From contig NZ_CP108109.1 in assembly GCF_036199905.1 (NCBI RefSeq), forward strand, positions 6,075,501-6,139,500: a DNA stretch of 64,000 nt, given 5' to 3'. Origin of the DNA: Streptomyces sp. NBC_00223 (GTDB taxonomy: Bacteria > Actinomycetota > Actinomycetes > Streptomycetales > Streptomycetaceae). A program made the translations under genes and the position numbers. Positions 7,486 to 15,853 of this stretch are shown in pieces. The notes under the pieces were generated by a model. That model was given only the letters and a program-made list of their open reading frames with translations. It was not told where the DNA came from and made no database searches. Numbering within the stretch: position 1 is the first letter of the stretch; each line of letters opens with the position of its first letter.

Positions 7486-8316
7486 TCAGGTGAACGGCGA
7501 AGCGTGGGACCCCCGCGCCAGCGTGCGCAAGGCCCGCGCGGCCGGTGACCCGGGGTCGGCCGTGATCAGGACGACTTCCTGGTCGTCCTCGGGCACGAGC
7601 AGGACATCGCAGTTCAACCGCAGCGGGCCGGCGTCCGGGTGGTCGAGGGTCTTGGTGCGGTGCCCGGGAGCGTGGACCGGACGCGTCTGCCAGATCTGCC
7701 GGAACTCCTCGCTGTCGGCGTGCAGTTCGGCCAGCAGAGCGGTCAGCCGCAGGTCGTGCGGGTAGCGGTCCGCGGCCCGGCGCAGCCGCGCCACCACGAT
7801 GTGCCCGAATTCCTCGGCGCTGGAGCTCTCGTACATCCGCCCCTGGCCCAGGAAGCGGCGCCGGGCCAGGTTCGTCGTCCCGCCTCGGGGGTCGCCGCCG
7901 AGCAGTGTCCGGGCCAGGGGGTTCCAGGCGACGACGTCGTACGCCGCGTCGGTGACCACGGCACCGGTCTCCGGCAGCCGCTCCAGCATCCGGGCCACGT
8001 GCGGCCGTACCCGCCGCACGGCGCTGACGCCGGGCGGTGCGCTCGATCCCGCCAGGCGGAACAGGTGGCTGCGTTCGGCCGGTGTGAGGCGCAGCGCCTG
8101 GGCCAGCGCGTCCAGGATCCGGGCCGACGGCCGCGGCCCCCGGGCTTGCTCCAGCCGTGTGTAGTAGTCGACCGACATGTGGGCCAGCCCGGCCACCTCT
8201 TCGCGGCGCAGGCCCGGTGTGCGGCGAGCGGTGCCCGTCTCCGTCAGGCCCACGTCGTACGGACGCAGGCCCGCCCGGCGGTCCCGCAGGTAGTGGGCCA
8301 GCTCCTGCCGCGCCAT
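7486..8316 (-). CDS. MmyB-like helix-turn-helix regulator
   Basis: A 276-aa regulator: an N-terminal helix-turn-helix containing the hallmark RRTPGLRREEVAGLAHMSVD and YYTRLEQARG segments, then an MmyB-type ligand-binding domain (DAAYDVVAWNPLARTLLGGD; LRLNCDVLLVPEDDQEVVL). This family typically controls an adjacent divergent oxidoreductase. Here the divergent gene is the SDR at 8388, only about 70 bp away, so control of that gene is likely. ATG 8316 (MARQELAHYL) was chosen over 8331 on family alignment. Confidence 0.9.
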   Translation of the reverse strand: MARQELAHYLRDRRAGLRPYDVGLTETGTARRTPGLRREEVAGLAHMSVDYYTRLEQARGPRPSARILDALAQALRLTPAERSHLFRLAGSSAPPGVSAVRRVRPHVARMLERLPETGAVVTDAAYDVVAWNPLARTLLGGDPRGGTTNLARRRFLGQGRMYESSSAEEFGHIVVARLRRAADRYPHDLRLTALLAELHADSEEFRQIWQTRPVHAPGHRTKTLDHPDAGPLRLNCDVLLVPEDDQEVVLITADPGSPAARALRTLARGSHASPFT

Positions 8317-8387
8317 GCCGCCTCCTCCCACTGCCTGGTACAGGCTGTCCCTGGCAGGGCGCCCGGGACCGGGGAACCATGGTTGTC

Positions 8388-9104
8388 ATGGACGAACGCA
8401 CAGCTCTGGTCACAGGTGCCAACAAGGGCATCGGCAAGGATATCGCCCGGCTGCTCGCCGCCGAGGGCCTCACCGTGTACGTGGGCGCCCGCGACCCCGG
8501 GCGCGGGCAGCGGGCCGTCGAGGAGATCGGGAACGGGGCCCGCCTGCTGGTCCTCGACGTCACGGACCCCGACGTCATCGCACAGGCCGCGGCTCAGGTG
8601 GACCGCCTGGACGTACTGGTCAACAACGCCGGCATCTCACCGTCACTCACCCCGCCGGCGGACACCGGTGTCGAGGAATACCGGCGCACGTACGAGACCA
8701 ACGTGTTCGGGGTGGCGGCGGTGACCAATGCCTTCCTGCCCGCCCTGCGCCGGTCCCCGCGCCCGCGCATCGTCAACGTCTCCAGTGGCACCGCGTCACT
8801 GACCCGGAGCAGCGACGCCAACGCCCAGTTCGCCCTGGGAAACGGTGGCGCCGCCGCGTACAGGTCGTCCAAGGCCGCCCTCAATGCCCTCACCCTCCTC
8901 TACGCCCAGACGCTGGCCGACGACGGCTTCAAGGTCAACGCGCTCGCCCCCGGCCTGCGGGCCACCGACCTGAACGCCCTGGCCGCCGCTACCGGCGGCG
9001 ACCCGGCCGAGGCCGCGCAAGGTGCCCTCCGCCTGGCCCTGCTGCCGGACGACGGCCCCACCGGCGGCTTCTTCTCCTGGGACGGAACGCCCGTGCCCTG
9101 GTGA
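8388..9104 (+). CDS. Short-chain dehydrogenase/reductase
   Basis: A 238-aa classical SDR: NAD(P) motif TGANKGIG near the N-terminus, NNAG motif (LVNNAGIS), catalytic serine in NVSSG, and a Y-x-x-x-K equivalent in AAYRSSKAALNAL. A C-terminal FFSWDGTPVPW replaces the usual substrate-loop end. It reduces or oxidises an unknown carbonyl/alcohol. Two starts are possible (8379, 8388); 8388 (MDERTALVTG) fits the family. It is divergent from its probable MmyB regulator and convergent with the NmrA-like gene. Confidence 0.9.
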   Translation: MDERTALVTGANKGIGKDIARLLAAEGLTVYVGARDPGRGQRAVEEIGNGARLLVLDVTDPDVIAQAAAQVDRLDVLVNNAGISPSLTPPADTGVEEYRRTYETNVFGVAAVTNAFLPALRRSPRPRIVNVSSGTASLTRSSDANAQFALGNGGAAAYRSSKAALNALTLLYAQTLADDGFKVNALAPGLRATDLNALAAATGGDPAEAAQGALRLALLPDDGPTGGFFSWDGTPVPW

Positions 9105-9195
9105 TCGGTGATCGGCCATGGGCGGCGTCGGGGTCGGGCGCCGGGTACGGCCACGGCCGGGACCGCGGCGACACGCTGCCGTCATGCCTCCCTGC

Positions 9196-10119
9196 TCAGG
9201 CGGCGGGCCGCAGACGCTCGTGCGCCCACTCCTCGAAGCTGGTCAGGTCGATGCCCAGCGCACGGGCGAACTGCGGCCGGGCCGGCTGGCCGACCACGTC
9301 CATGAACTCGTGCGTGGCACCCATGTCTCCCATGCCGGCGGCGCGGGCCTGTTCCTCGGTCATGTCCGGGGCGGTCAGCGGGACGCCCAGAGCGCGGGAG
9401 AGCGTCTCGGCGATTTCGGTCATGGTCAGGTAGTCACTGGCAAGTTCCAGTTCCACTCGGTGGAATTCGGCGGGGGCGGACAGGGCGGCTGCCGCGGCTC
9501 GGCCCACGTCCTTGGCCGCTACGAGTGCCAGGTGCGTGCTCGGCTTGAGGATCGCGACCAGACCGCCTTCGACGCCGCGCGGGAAGTAGAACCGCATGGA
9601 CGGCTCGAAGTTCTCCATGAAGAACGACGGCTTGAGCAACGTCCAGTAGGGGAAGTCGAGTTCGCGCAGCCGGTCCTGGATCGCGGCCTTTGTGCCGAGC
9701 GGGGTCTCCAGCACCGCCCACCGTCCTTCCGCCCAGCCCGGAGCCTCGACGTGCTGTCCCACGCCGCTGGTGGAGGACTGGACGAACTGCTCCACACCGG
9801 CAGCCCGCGCGGCCGTCATGAGGTTGTCCGCCTGGCTGACCTCGCCGGCGAAGTCGAACCCCTGCTCGGTGTACGCGGGCATCTGTACGGAGAAGACGGC
9901 CCGTACGCCGTCCACGGCCGCCTCAAGGGTCGCGGGTTCGGTGAGATCGCCCACGACGAGGTCGGCGCCGAGTGCTTCGACGGCCCGTGCGCGCGGCGTG
10001 CTCGGATCGCGTACCAGGGCGCGTACGGGTGTTCCCCGCGCGAGCAGGGCGCGGGCGGTGGCGCCGCCTTGGCGGCCCGTGGCACCGGTGACGAGAACCG
10101 GTGTTGTGGCAGTGGTCAT
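9196..10119 (-). CDS. NmrA-like NAD(P)-binding protein
   Basis: A 307-aa Rossmann-fold protein of the NmrA/HSCARG (atypical SDR) family: VTGATGRQGG at the N-terminus, ALGADLVVGDL, and FVQSSTSGVG. The catalytic tyrosine region of true SDRs is not clear. Members act as redox sensors or as quinone/isoflavone reductases, so no substrate is assigned. It is divergent from the TetR gene at 10237, and two matching palindromes lie between them, implying control by that TetR. Confidence 0.88.
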   Translation of the reverse strand: MTTATTPVLVTGATGRQGGATARALLARGTPVRALVRDPSTPRARAVEALGADLVVGDLTEPATLEAAVDGVRAVFSVQMPAYTEQGFDFAGEVSQADNLMTAARAAGVEQFVQSSTSGVGQHVEAPGWAEGRWAVLETPLGTKAAIQDRLRELDFPYWTLLKPSFFMENFEPSMRFYFPRGVEGGLVAILKPSTHLALVAAKDVGRAAAAALSAPAEFHRVELELASDYLTMTEIAETLSRALGVPLTAPDMTEEQARAAGMGDMGATHEFMDVVGQPARPQFARALGIDLTSFEEWAHERLRPAA

Positions 10120-10153
10120 GGGTGTACATCTCCTCAGCGGTCACGCACCCGGC

Positions 10154-10206
10154 AAACGGCGGGGCCCGCCGTTTCACGTTCGCTACAATACGGCGGGGCC
10201 CGCCAC
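10154..10206. promoter_or_regulatory. Two palindromic operators between nmrA-like and tetR genes
   Basis: A palindrome with 10-bp arms around one base (AAACGGCGGG-G-CCCGCCGTTT, 10154-10174) and a second copy of its core CGGCGGGGCCCGCC (10191-10204) flank a TACAAT hexamer (10184-10189). The layout is that expected of a TetR repressor controlling two divergent promoters. Confidence 0.75.
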
Positions 10207-10236
10207 TTATCAACAAGGGGAAGCAAGGGGAGATCG

Positions 10237-10845
10237 ATGACCGGCCAGCGTTCGGACGCCCGCCGCAACTACGCGCACATCCTCGCCGTGGCCGAAGCCG
10301 AGGTGGCGGCCCAAGGCGCCCAGGCGTCCCTGGAACGGATCGCCCGCGTCGCAGGCGTCGGATCAGCCACCGTGCGGCGCCACTTCCCCACCCGCAAAGC
10401 CCTGCTCGAAGCCGTCTTCCACCAGCGCGTCGATGCCCTGTGCGAGCGCGCTCATACGCTCTGCGGCGAGCACGACAGCCGCTCCGCACTGGTGGAATGG
10501 CTGCGCGAACTGCTCACGTACTCGCTCGCCGCACGTGGTCTGGCGGACGTCCTCTCCTACGAGCCCCTCCAGGACGAGGCCACCGAGGACTCCTGTGCGA
10601 CAGCCATCGGTGCGGCCGGCGCCTTGCTGCTGCGCAGGGCCATTGACGACCGAGCCGTCCGGGCGGACATCACCATCGACGATCTGCTCGTACTGATCGT
10701 CGGAATCGCCCTGGCCACCGAGAACTACACCGACCCGGCGACGCAGGCGGACCGCGCCTTCCGACTCGCCCTCGCGGGCTTCGACGACATCGCATCGGCC
10801 GACGGCCCACCGCTCTCGGTGACCTTGCCCAGCGACCCGCCGTAG
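10237..10845 (+). CDS. TetR-family repressor
   Basis: A 202-aa TetR regulator. The DNA-binding domain is at the N-terminus (RRNYAHILAVAEAEVAAQGA, then IARVAGVGSATVRRHFPTR); the rest is an all-helical ligand domain. Start ATG 10237 has GGGGAG six bases ahead. Two similar palindromes lie upstream in the space shared with the NmrA-like gene, so it probably represses both genes until an inducer binds. Confidence 0.92.
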   Translation: MTGQRSDARRNYAHILAVAEAEVAAQGAQASLERIARVAGVGSATVRRHFPTRKALLEAVFHQRVDALCERAHTLCGEHDSRSALVEWLRELLTYSLAARGLADVLSYEPLQDEATEDSCATAIGAAGALLLRRAIDDRAVRADITIDDLLVLIVGIALATENYTDPATQADRAFRLALAGFDDIASADGPPLSVTLPSDPP

Positions 10846-10909
10846 AAGCGAGCTAGCCTGCGCGCGCGCCTCGCGGCAGGGGCTACGGCGTAGCCCCTAC
10901 GCTCCGGTC

Positions 10910-11326
10910 ATGCCCGAGCCCTTCGCCGACGGCGACGCGCACCACCGCGCGTGCGGTATGTGTCCGTCCCGTTTCCACGCCGTTGGTGAGTTCGACGTGG
11001 TCGAGCGGCCGGGGCCGGAGTGCCCCTTCAACAAGGCTGACGGACACCGGTACTTGGCCGATGGGACACCCGTATGTGTCCACCCCGGGAAAGTTGGACT
11101 CCCGGCGGGACGCTACAAGAGTGAAGGCGTACCGCTGGTCGCCGAGTTGGTGTTGCCGGCCGACCCATCCGCGGTGGTGCCGTACCTCCACGACGTGCTG
11201 TACGGCGCCGCGCCCGTCCTGCTCGATGACCTGATCGCTCAGGCGCGGAAACAAATCCGTCAGCGCTTCCCGGAGTTGGACCCGCTCACCGTGATGCGAC
11301 GAGCACTCGGCCGGCACCAGCCGTAG
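10910..11326 (+). CDS. Hypothetical protein with N-terminal Cys/His motif
   Basis: A 138-aa protein, family not recognised. The first 60 residues carry HHRACGMCPSRFH and GPECPFN, which together could bind a metal; the C-terminal half is helical (LLDDLIAQARKQIRQRFPEL). High G/C third positions support coding. Its last 40 bp and following DNA recur in inverted orientation at 23472-23555 next to an acetyltransferase fragment, so its 3' flank lies at a rearrangement break point. Confidence 0.65.
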   Translation: MPEPFADGDAHHRACGMCPSRFHAVGEFDVVERPGPECPFNKADGHRYLADGTPVCVHPGKVGLPAGRYKSEGVPLVAELVLPADPSAVVPYLHDVLYGAAPVLLDDLIAQARKQIRQRFPELDPLTVMRRALGRHQP

Positions 11327-11438
11327 ATCAGGAACCGCCGAACCACCGACCCGACCAACCTGACCGACCGCGTTCGACCAGCTCGGTCCGCGCCCGCGCA
11401 GGCCAGACGTCGACGTCCCCAACCGCCGGAGGGCCGGC

Positions 11439-12623
11439 TCAGGGGCGCCGCCACGCCCGAAGTGCCAGGGCGGCCGCGCCGAGTAGCGCGGCCGCGGTCC
11501 ACAGTGGGGCTCGCAGGCCCGCTTCGCGGGCGATGATGCCACCGGTCAGTGCGCCGAGGCCGGCGGCGCCACCGCCGAAGAGGCGGAAGGCGGTGACAAC
11601 ACGGCCGAGCAGATCGTCCGGGGTGAGGGCCTGGCGCGCGGAACCCGCGGCGACGCTGGTGAGCGTGGAAGCCGCGCCCAGCAGGGCAAGGAACGCACCT
11701 GCCGCGAAGACGTCGGGAACCGCCGCGATACCGAACCAGGCCAAGCTTTGAAGCCCGATGGCGACAGCCGTCATCTGCCGGTACGTGAGCCGGCGCGTCA
11801 GTGGCGCTGCTCGCCAGCCGGCCGCGATGCCGCCGAGAGCCGCGACCGCGAGCAGGACGCCGTACACACCCTTGGCCACGTGCAGGGTCCCGGTGGCGTA
11901 CAGCACGAAGGGTGCCATGGCCATGTTGTAGGCGAAGTTGTACGCGCTCATGCTGAGTGCGAGCGTTCGCAGTTCGGGAGTGGCGAGCAGGTGGGCGAGC
12001 CCGGCGCGGATGGCGGCGGTGATCGAGGTGTGACCGCCCGGGGCAGGCATCTTCGGCAGGCGGCTGATGAAAACGGCGGAGGCCACGAAGGATGCGGCGT
12101 CGGCGGCGAAGGGCAGCGTCGTACTCAGGGCGTAGGCGCCCGATCCGAGGGGTGGCCCGGCCAAGGAGCGGCCGACGGTGTCGACGGCCCAGTAGCGGCC
12201 GTTCACCTTCGTCAGGGTTTCCTTGTCACGGCCCACGAGCAGGGGGATGACGGCTTGGGAGGAGGCGTCGAAGAAGCACCGGGCCATGCCGACGACCAGG
12301 ATCGTCGCCGTGAGCAGCGGCAGGGTGGCGTGGCCGGTCACCAGGAGGACGGACAGGGCGATCAGGACCACTGCCCGCACGAGGTCGGCGGTGATCATCA
12401 CAGCGCGGCGCGGCCAGCGGTCGGCGAGGGCTCCTGCGGGCAGGCCGATGATCAGCCAGGGAATGGAGAAGGCAGCGGTGACCGTGGCGACGGCGAGCGG
12501 GTTGCGGGTGAGCGAGGCAGCGAGCAGTGGAGCCGCGGCCAGGAAGGCGCCGTCGCCGGTGACGGAGATCCCGGTGGAAGCCAGCAGTGGACCGACCCGA
12601 CCCGTTGTGGTCACGGGAGGGTC
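11439..12623 (-). CDS. MFS transporter (drug-efflux type)
   Basis: About 394 aa with 12 predicted membrane helices and the MFS loop motif GALADRWPRRAVM between helices 2 and 3. Helices are rich in Gly/Ala/Leu (LLTATILVVGMARCFFDASS; VYGVLLAVAALGGIAAGW). It resembles the MFS_3/EntS-like exporters, which expel small molecules; substrate unknown. The start is uncertain: GTG 12623 was chosen because upstream codons overlap the DUF397 gene and are arginine-rich. It is probably co-transcribed with the DUF397 gene just upstream. Confidence 0.85.
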   Translation of the reverse strand, partial: DPPVTTTGRVGPLLASTGISVTGDGAFLAAAPLLAASLTRNPLAVATVTAAFSIPWLIIGLPAGALADRWPRRAVMITADLVRAVVLIALSVLLVTGHATLPLLTATILVVGMARCFFDASSQAVIPLLVGRDKETLTKVNGRYWAVDTVGRSLAGPPLGSGAYALSTTLPFAADAASFVASAVFISRLPKMPAPGGHTSITAAIRAGLAHLLATPELRTLALSMSAYNFAYNMAMAPFVLYATGTLHVAKGVYGVLLAVAALGGIAAGWRAAPLTRRLTYRQMTAVAIGLQSLAWFGIAAVPDVFAAGAFLALLGAASTLTSVAAGSARQALTPDDLLGRVVTAFRLFGGGAAGLGALTGGIIAREAGLRAPLWTAAALLGAAALALRAWRRP

Positions 12624-12655
12624 CACTGCCTGTACGTGGTTTTCCTGACTCGCGC

Positions 12656-12892
12656 TCAGGTGCGGATCTCCTCGTGCGTGCCGAAGTCGCCGACGCGTAC
12701 GCCGCTCACGAAGGACGCCCAGGCGTCTCGGCTGAAGGCGAGAACAGGGCCGGTGCCGTCGTCCTTGGTGTCGCGGACCCCTATCAGCTTCGTGTGCAGC
12801 GCTACTTCCACGCAGTCGGTGTCGCCGCTGTTGTTGCTCTTGCGCCAGAGTGCGGACGCGAAGTTCTCCTCGACCACAGATACCTCCATCAC
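12656..12892 (-). CDS. DUF397 protein without adjacent XRE partner
   Basis: A 78-aa DUF397 protein (ALWRKSNNSGDTDCVEVAL, VRDTKDDGTGPVLAF, DAWASFVSGVRVGDFG). Unlike the pairs at 0.6 and 13.7 kb it has no XRE/DUF5753 gene beside it: upstream lies a LacI fragment. The partner was probably lost in the rearrangements visible at 12.95-13.3 kb, or it acts with another regulator. Confidence 0.85.
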   Translation of the reverse strand: MMEVSVVEENFASALWRKSNNSGDTDCVEVALHTKLIGVRDTKDDGTGPVLAFSRDAWASFVSGVRVGDFGTHEEIRT

Positions 12893-12950
12893 AGGGCTGT
12901 GTGAGCATTGTCGGGCAACCCGATCGCGGGTGGTAGGGCGGTACTACCCG

Positions 12951-13024
12951 TCAGGAATCCACGTCCGTCGAGGCGCGGACGACGAGTTGGGGAGGGAAGC
13001 GTTCGTCCCGCGCGGTCGCGTCGG
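12951..13024 (-). pseudogene. LacI-family regulator C-terminal scrap
   Basis: The minus strand reads RDERFPPQLVVRASTDVDS then TGA, almost identical to the end of the LacI gene at 22481-23470 (ERFPPQLVVRASTEES). Only the last ~20 codons remain. It is a leftover from a second LacI gene or a duplication of the first. Confidence 0.75.
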
Positions 13025-13027
13025 CGT

Positions 13028-13190
13028 CGGACGGGTGTCGGCCATCCCCAACCGGCGGTCGGGCTTCGAGGGTTGACGCCGGGTGGGGAGGCTACGCCCT
13101 GATCTCGTGCATCAGCATGCGCAGGGTGAGGCTGTGCTTCTCGGGCGGCAGGGCGTCCATGGCCGAGCGCGCGTACGCCACGCCTCCCGT
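13028..13190. repeat. Inverted copy of 27596-27770
   Basis: About 160 bp are nearly identical, in reverse complement, to 27596-27770. Both copies hold the 3' end of a regulator gene (pseudogenes at 13092 and 27600) plus the ~70 bp after it. The copies face each other across 14.5 kb, a possible substrate for inversion of the segment between. Confidence 0.85.
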
Positions 13191-13325
13191 ACGGTCGCCC
13201 GCCCGGGCCAGCATCAGGCCGCGGTGCAGCTCCAGGTGGGTGGCGAAACGGGGCAACGTCCCCGGCAGCTCCCGACGCGCGGCCTCCTGCGCCTCGACCG
13301 CGCCCTTCTCGTCACCCAGGCGGGC
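13092..13325 (-). pseudogene. C-terminal fragment of a TPR-type regulator
   Basis: Reads RLGDEKGAVEAQEAARREL, then LPRFATHLELHRGLMLARAGD and ARSAMDALPPEKHSLTLRML to a stop at 13092. This is the helical C-terminal end of streptomycete XRE/TPR regulators. Upstream of residue 1 of this fragment the frame enters degenerate CRISPR repeats, so the rest of the gene is gone. A shorter copy of the same end is at 27600-27701. Confidence 0.65.
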
Positions 13326-13342
13326 AGGCCGCATGGAACGGG

Positions 13343-13603
13343 GGACGTTCGTCCGCGCGATGATGCGGGGAGCACCCGGTCCGGTCCCCTCTCGGAGGGG
13401 ACCGGGGCCGGACCATCCCCGCGAGCGCGGGGAGCACACCGCCATAGCCAAGTCCAGGACCACCCAGGTAGGACCATCCCCGCGTACGCGGGGAGCACGC
13501 ACTGTACGACCTGCCCAGGGTCCGGGGACGCGGGGGTGGTCCCCCGCGCTTGCGCTGCCACTTCGCGTACGACTGGTGCTCCCCGCGCGGCTGCGGGGGT
13601 GGT
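13343..13603. CRISPR. Decayed CRISPR array
   Basis: Two good repeats (13410-13437 and 13471-13498, core CATCCCCGCG-x-x-CGCGGGGAGCAC) are 33 nt apart. A degenerate third copy ends at 13375. Two further degenerate copies lie in opposite orientation (about 13517-13543 and 13576-13603, GTGCTCCCCGCGCGG then GCGGGGGTGGT). No leader like that of the other arrays is visible. The array abuts the regulator fragment at 13092-13325. Confidence 0.65.
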
Positions 13604-13659
13604 GCGCGCGTGACGGGAACGGCCCTGCTGTCTGCTGCGGGGCCATTCGGGATCGACGG

Positions 13660-13872
13660 TCAGGCGGAGAAGCGCCCGGCCTTCACGTCGGTGATGAACG
13701 CGGACCAGGCGGACGCCGGGAAGACCAGGGCGGGGCCCTCCGGGTTTTTGCTGTCGCGTACGGGCAGGAGGCCGGGGAAGCCGGGCGCCACCTCGACGCA
13801 TTCGCCGCCGTTGCCTTCGCTGTAGCTGCTCTTGACCCACGTCGTGCCGGAGAAGTCAGGGACGCTGCTCAT
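13660..13872 (-). CDS. DUF397 protein of second XRE/DUF397 pair
   Basis: A 70-aa DUF397 protein (WVKSSYSEGNGGECVEVA, VRDSKNPEGPALVF, WSAFITDVKAGRFSA). Its first base coincides with the last base of the upstream regulator gene (13872), so the two are coupled. It is the counterpart of the gene at 603-812 in the duplicated module. Confidence 0.9.
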   Translation of the reverse strand: MSSVPDFSGTTWVKSSYSEGNGGECVEVAPGFPGLLPVRDSKNPEGPALVFPASAWSAFITDVKAGRFSA

Positions 13873-14693
13873 CAGGTGTACTCCTTCATCACGTCACGGA
13901 TGAACGCCAGCGAGTCCTCCGGAGGCATCGCGGCGGCTCGCAACCGATCGTACTTGTCCTGCGCATCTGCGACGACAGCAGCGGAGTCGTCAACGTGCCC
14001 CAGCTGCACGGTCTCGGTGTAGAGCACCGTCGGACCTTCTTCCGGGGTCAGCAGGGTGAAGGGCAGACCGCCCGCTGGAGTGCCCTGCGCGAAGGGCAGG
14101 ACCTGGACAGTGACGTGCGGGCTCTCCGCTTCCGTGAGGAGACGGTCCAGTTGGCCGGCCATCACCTCACGGCTACCCGTGACCGTACGCAGAGCCGCCT
14201 CGTGCAGCACCACCCAGAGCGAGGGCTGGTGCACCCGCCGCCTCAGCGCCTCACGCCGTTCGAGCCGTGCCTCCACCCGAGCGGCGATCACCTCCATTTC
14301 CTCCCGAGGGTGGGCCTGCCGGAAGACGACCGTCGCGTAGTCCCGGGTCTGGAGCGTGCCCGAGATCGTCATGGGCGAGAAGTTGAGAATCTGCGTCGCG
14401 TCCCGCTCAAGGTTGACGTACGGGATGAACCAGCCCGGGTGTCCGCGCTCGCTCACCCGCTCCCGGAGCCGTACGAAGAACCCCGACGTCTCGAAGACCC
14501 GGTCGCACACCTCCGCGAACTGCTCGGAGCCGAGGAGCCGTCCGCTCTCGACACGGGTGACGTACGGCCGCTCGTACCGCGCCTCGTCCGCGAGTTGGTG
14601 TTGGGTCAAGCCCCGGTGCTCGCGGGCGAACCTGACCTCCTGCCCGAAGTAGGCCGCACCGTTTTTCCGGCCATTCACCGCATGCTCACTCAT
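13872..14693 (-). CDS. XRE-family regulator with DUF5753
   Basis: A 273-aa Scr1-type regulator: helix-turn-helix (VRFAREHRGLTQHQLADEAR, YERPYVTRVESGR) followed by DUF5753 (FSPMTISGTLQTRDYATVVF, LLTEAESPHVTVQVLPFA). Start ATG 14693 (MSEHAVNGRK) has GGGGGAAAA ahead and fits the family better than the upstream frame to 14759. It is divergent from the GHKL ATPase at 14832. Probable partner of the DUF397 gene that follows. Confidence 0.92.
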   Translation of the reverse strand: MSEHAVNGRKNGAAYFGQEVRFAREHRGLTQHQLADEARYERPYVTRVESGRLLGSEQFAEVCDRVFETSGFFVRLRERVSERGHPGWFIPYVNLERDATQILNFSPMTISGTLQTRDYATVVFRQAHPREEMEVIAARVEARLERREALRRRVHQPSLWVVLHEAALRTVTGSREVMAGQLDRLLTEAESPHVTVQVLPFAQGTPAGGLPFTLLTPEEGPTVLYTETVQLGHVDDSAAVVADAQDKYDRLRAAAMPPEDSLAFIRDVMKEYT

Positions 14694-14831
14694 TCGTTTT
14701 TCCCCCAACGCCCGGGCGTTCCGCTGTCCTTGGAACCCCGTTTTGTCTGGTGACGGCACTTGCCACCCGCCACTCTGGTGAACACAAGGTTATGGCGCGA
14801 ACACGGCGTGGCACCAGGGAAAGGCCCAGCT

Positions 14832-15263
14832 ATGGAAGTTCCGGCAGTAACAGCGTCCCCCGAACCGCTGGTGGCTTCGTACTGGGCGTGTACGCCTCGT
14901 TCGGTGAGCCGGTCGCGGCACTGCCTGCGGGCGGTGCTGTGGAAGTGGGGTCTGGGCGACCTCGCCGAGGTGGCCGAACTCGTGCTGACGGAGTTGGTGA
15001 CCAACAGCGTCCAGCACGCTCGGGTGCGTGGCCGGCTGATCGAGACCAGGTTCGTACGCGAGGGGGACGGCGTACGGCTTGAGGTGCACGACGCGAGTTC
15101 CCGGCGGCCGGAGGCGCACCGGACGGGCGCGGAGGACGAGCGGGGGCGGGGGCTGGCGTTGGTGGACGCGCTGGTCGGGCCGGGGTGCTGGGGCGTGAGC
15201 GAGCGGGACGGGGTGGGCAAGCTGGTCTGGGCGTTTGTGACCGCGAGCGGTGACAGTACGTGA
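14832..15263 (+). CDS. GHKL ATP-binding protein, second copy
   Basis: A 143-aa stand-alone histidine-kinase-type ATPase: N box TELVTNSVQH (N58), G1 box EVHDAS, G2 box GRGLALVDAL. ATG 14832 (MEVPAVTASPEPL) aligns with the paralogue start at 1745 and has AAAGG ahead; an in-frame ATG at 14760 is too far upstream. The stop overlaps the next start (GTGA), as in the first module, but the membrane peptide between them is absent here. Confidence 0.88.
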   Translation: MEVPAVTASPEPLVASYWACTPRSVSRSRHCLRAVLWKWGLGDLAEVAELVLTELVTNSVQHARVRGRLIETRFVREGDGVRLEVHDASSRRPEAHRTGAEDERGRGLALVDALVGPGCWGVSERDGVGKLVWAFVTASGDST

Positions 15264-15637
15264 GTCTCCCCGAAGTCCATTGGCACACGTCGGTGGCGAC
15301 GGGAACAGCCCTCCCCCTGGCGGTGTCCGCGGTTTCTCCGTTGGTGGTGCGGGAGTGGGTGTTCCGGCCGCGGGGTGTGTATGCGGCGACGTTTGACCGG
15401 CCGGAGGACGCGTTGTCGTGGCTGGGGGTGACGCTGGAGGGTGTTGCGCCGTTGCCGGGGGATCTGTCGCCGGACGACCGGGTCGCGTACGCCCGTGAAC
15501 ACCTCGCCCTCCACCCGGCACAGGCCGATCCCGTGTACTCGGCGAGCGGCTATCTCGTGCAGGACCTGGTGGCGTGCCGCGTCGACCACGACATCTACCG
15601 GAGTTCCTTGCCGGTAAGGACAGCAGCCCGCTCATGA
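15260..15637 (+). CDS. Conserved hypothetical protein, paralogue of 2315-2698
   Basis: A 125-aa protein (VHWHTSVATGTALPLAV, VVREWVFRPRGVYAATFDRP) close to its paralogue at 2315-2698 except at the C-terminus, which is altered by a deletion that joins it directly to the upstream region of the XRE remnant. GTG start overlapping the ATPase stop. Function unknown; the repeated pairing with a GHKL ATPase is the only clue. Confidence 0.75.
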   Translation: MSLPEVHWHTSVATGTALPLAVSAVSPLVVREWVFRPRGVYAATFDRPEDALSWLGVTLEGVAPLPGDLSPDDRVAYAREHLALHPAQADPVYSASGYLVQDLVACRVDHDIYRSSLPVRTAARS

Positions 15638-15704
15638 CCCGCCCCCGTACCCGCCCTCGTCACCTGCACCAGGAAAACGCAAACGCGCAACCGTCACGGC
15701 ATAG
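15634..15704 (+). pseudogene. Internally deleted XRE gene remnant
   Basis: The first ~40 nt (MTRPRTRPRHLHQE) and last ~30 nt of the gene at 3086-3337 are joined, with the whole helix-turn-helix deleted between. The surrounding bases match the 3.1-3.35 kb locus almost exactly, so the deletion followed duplication of the module. Confidence 0.8.
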
Positions 15705-15853
15705 CCCCGAGCGCCGGAAGCGCAGTTTCGACGCTGCGGGTACGGGCGACGGCAACTCCGTCGCCGTCGCCTTTGATGCAGCCGACGGTCCCGGCGCTGA
15801 GAGGATGCGCCCGGAGTGTCGGACGGACACGCCAAAAGCCGGAGGTAACGGAT

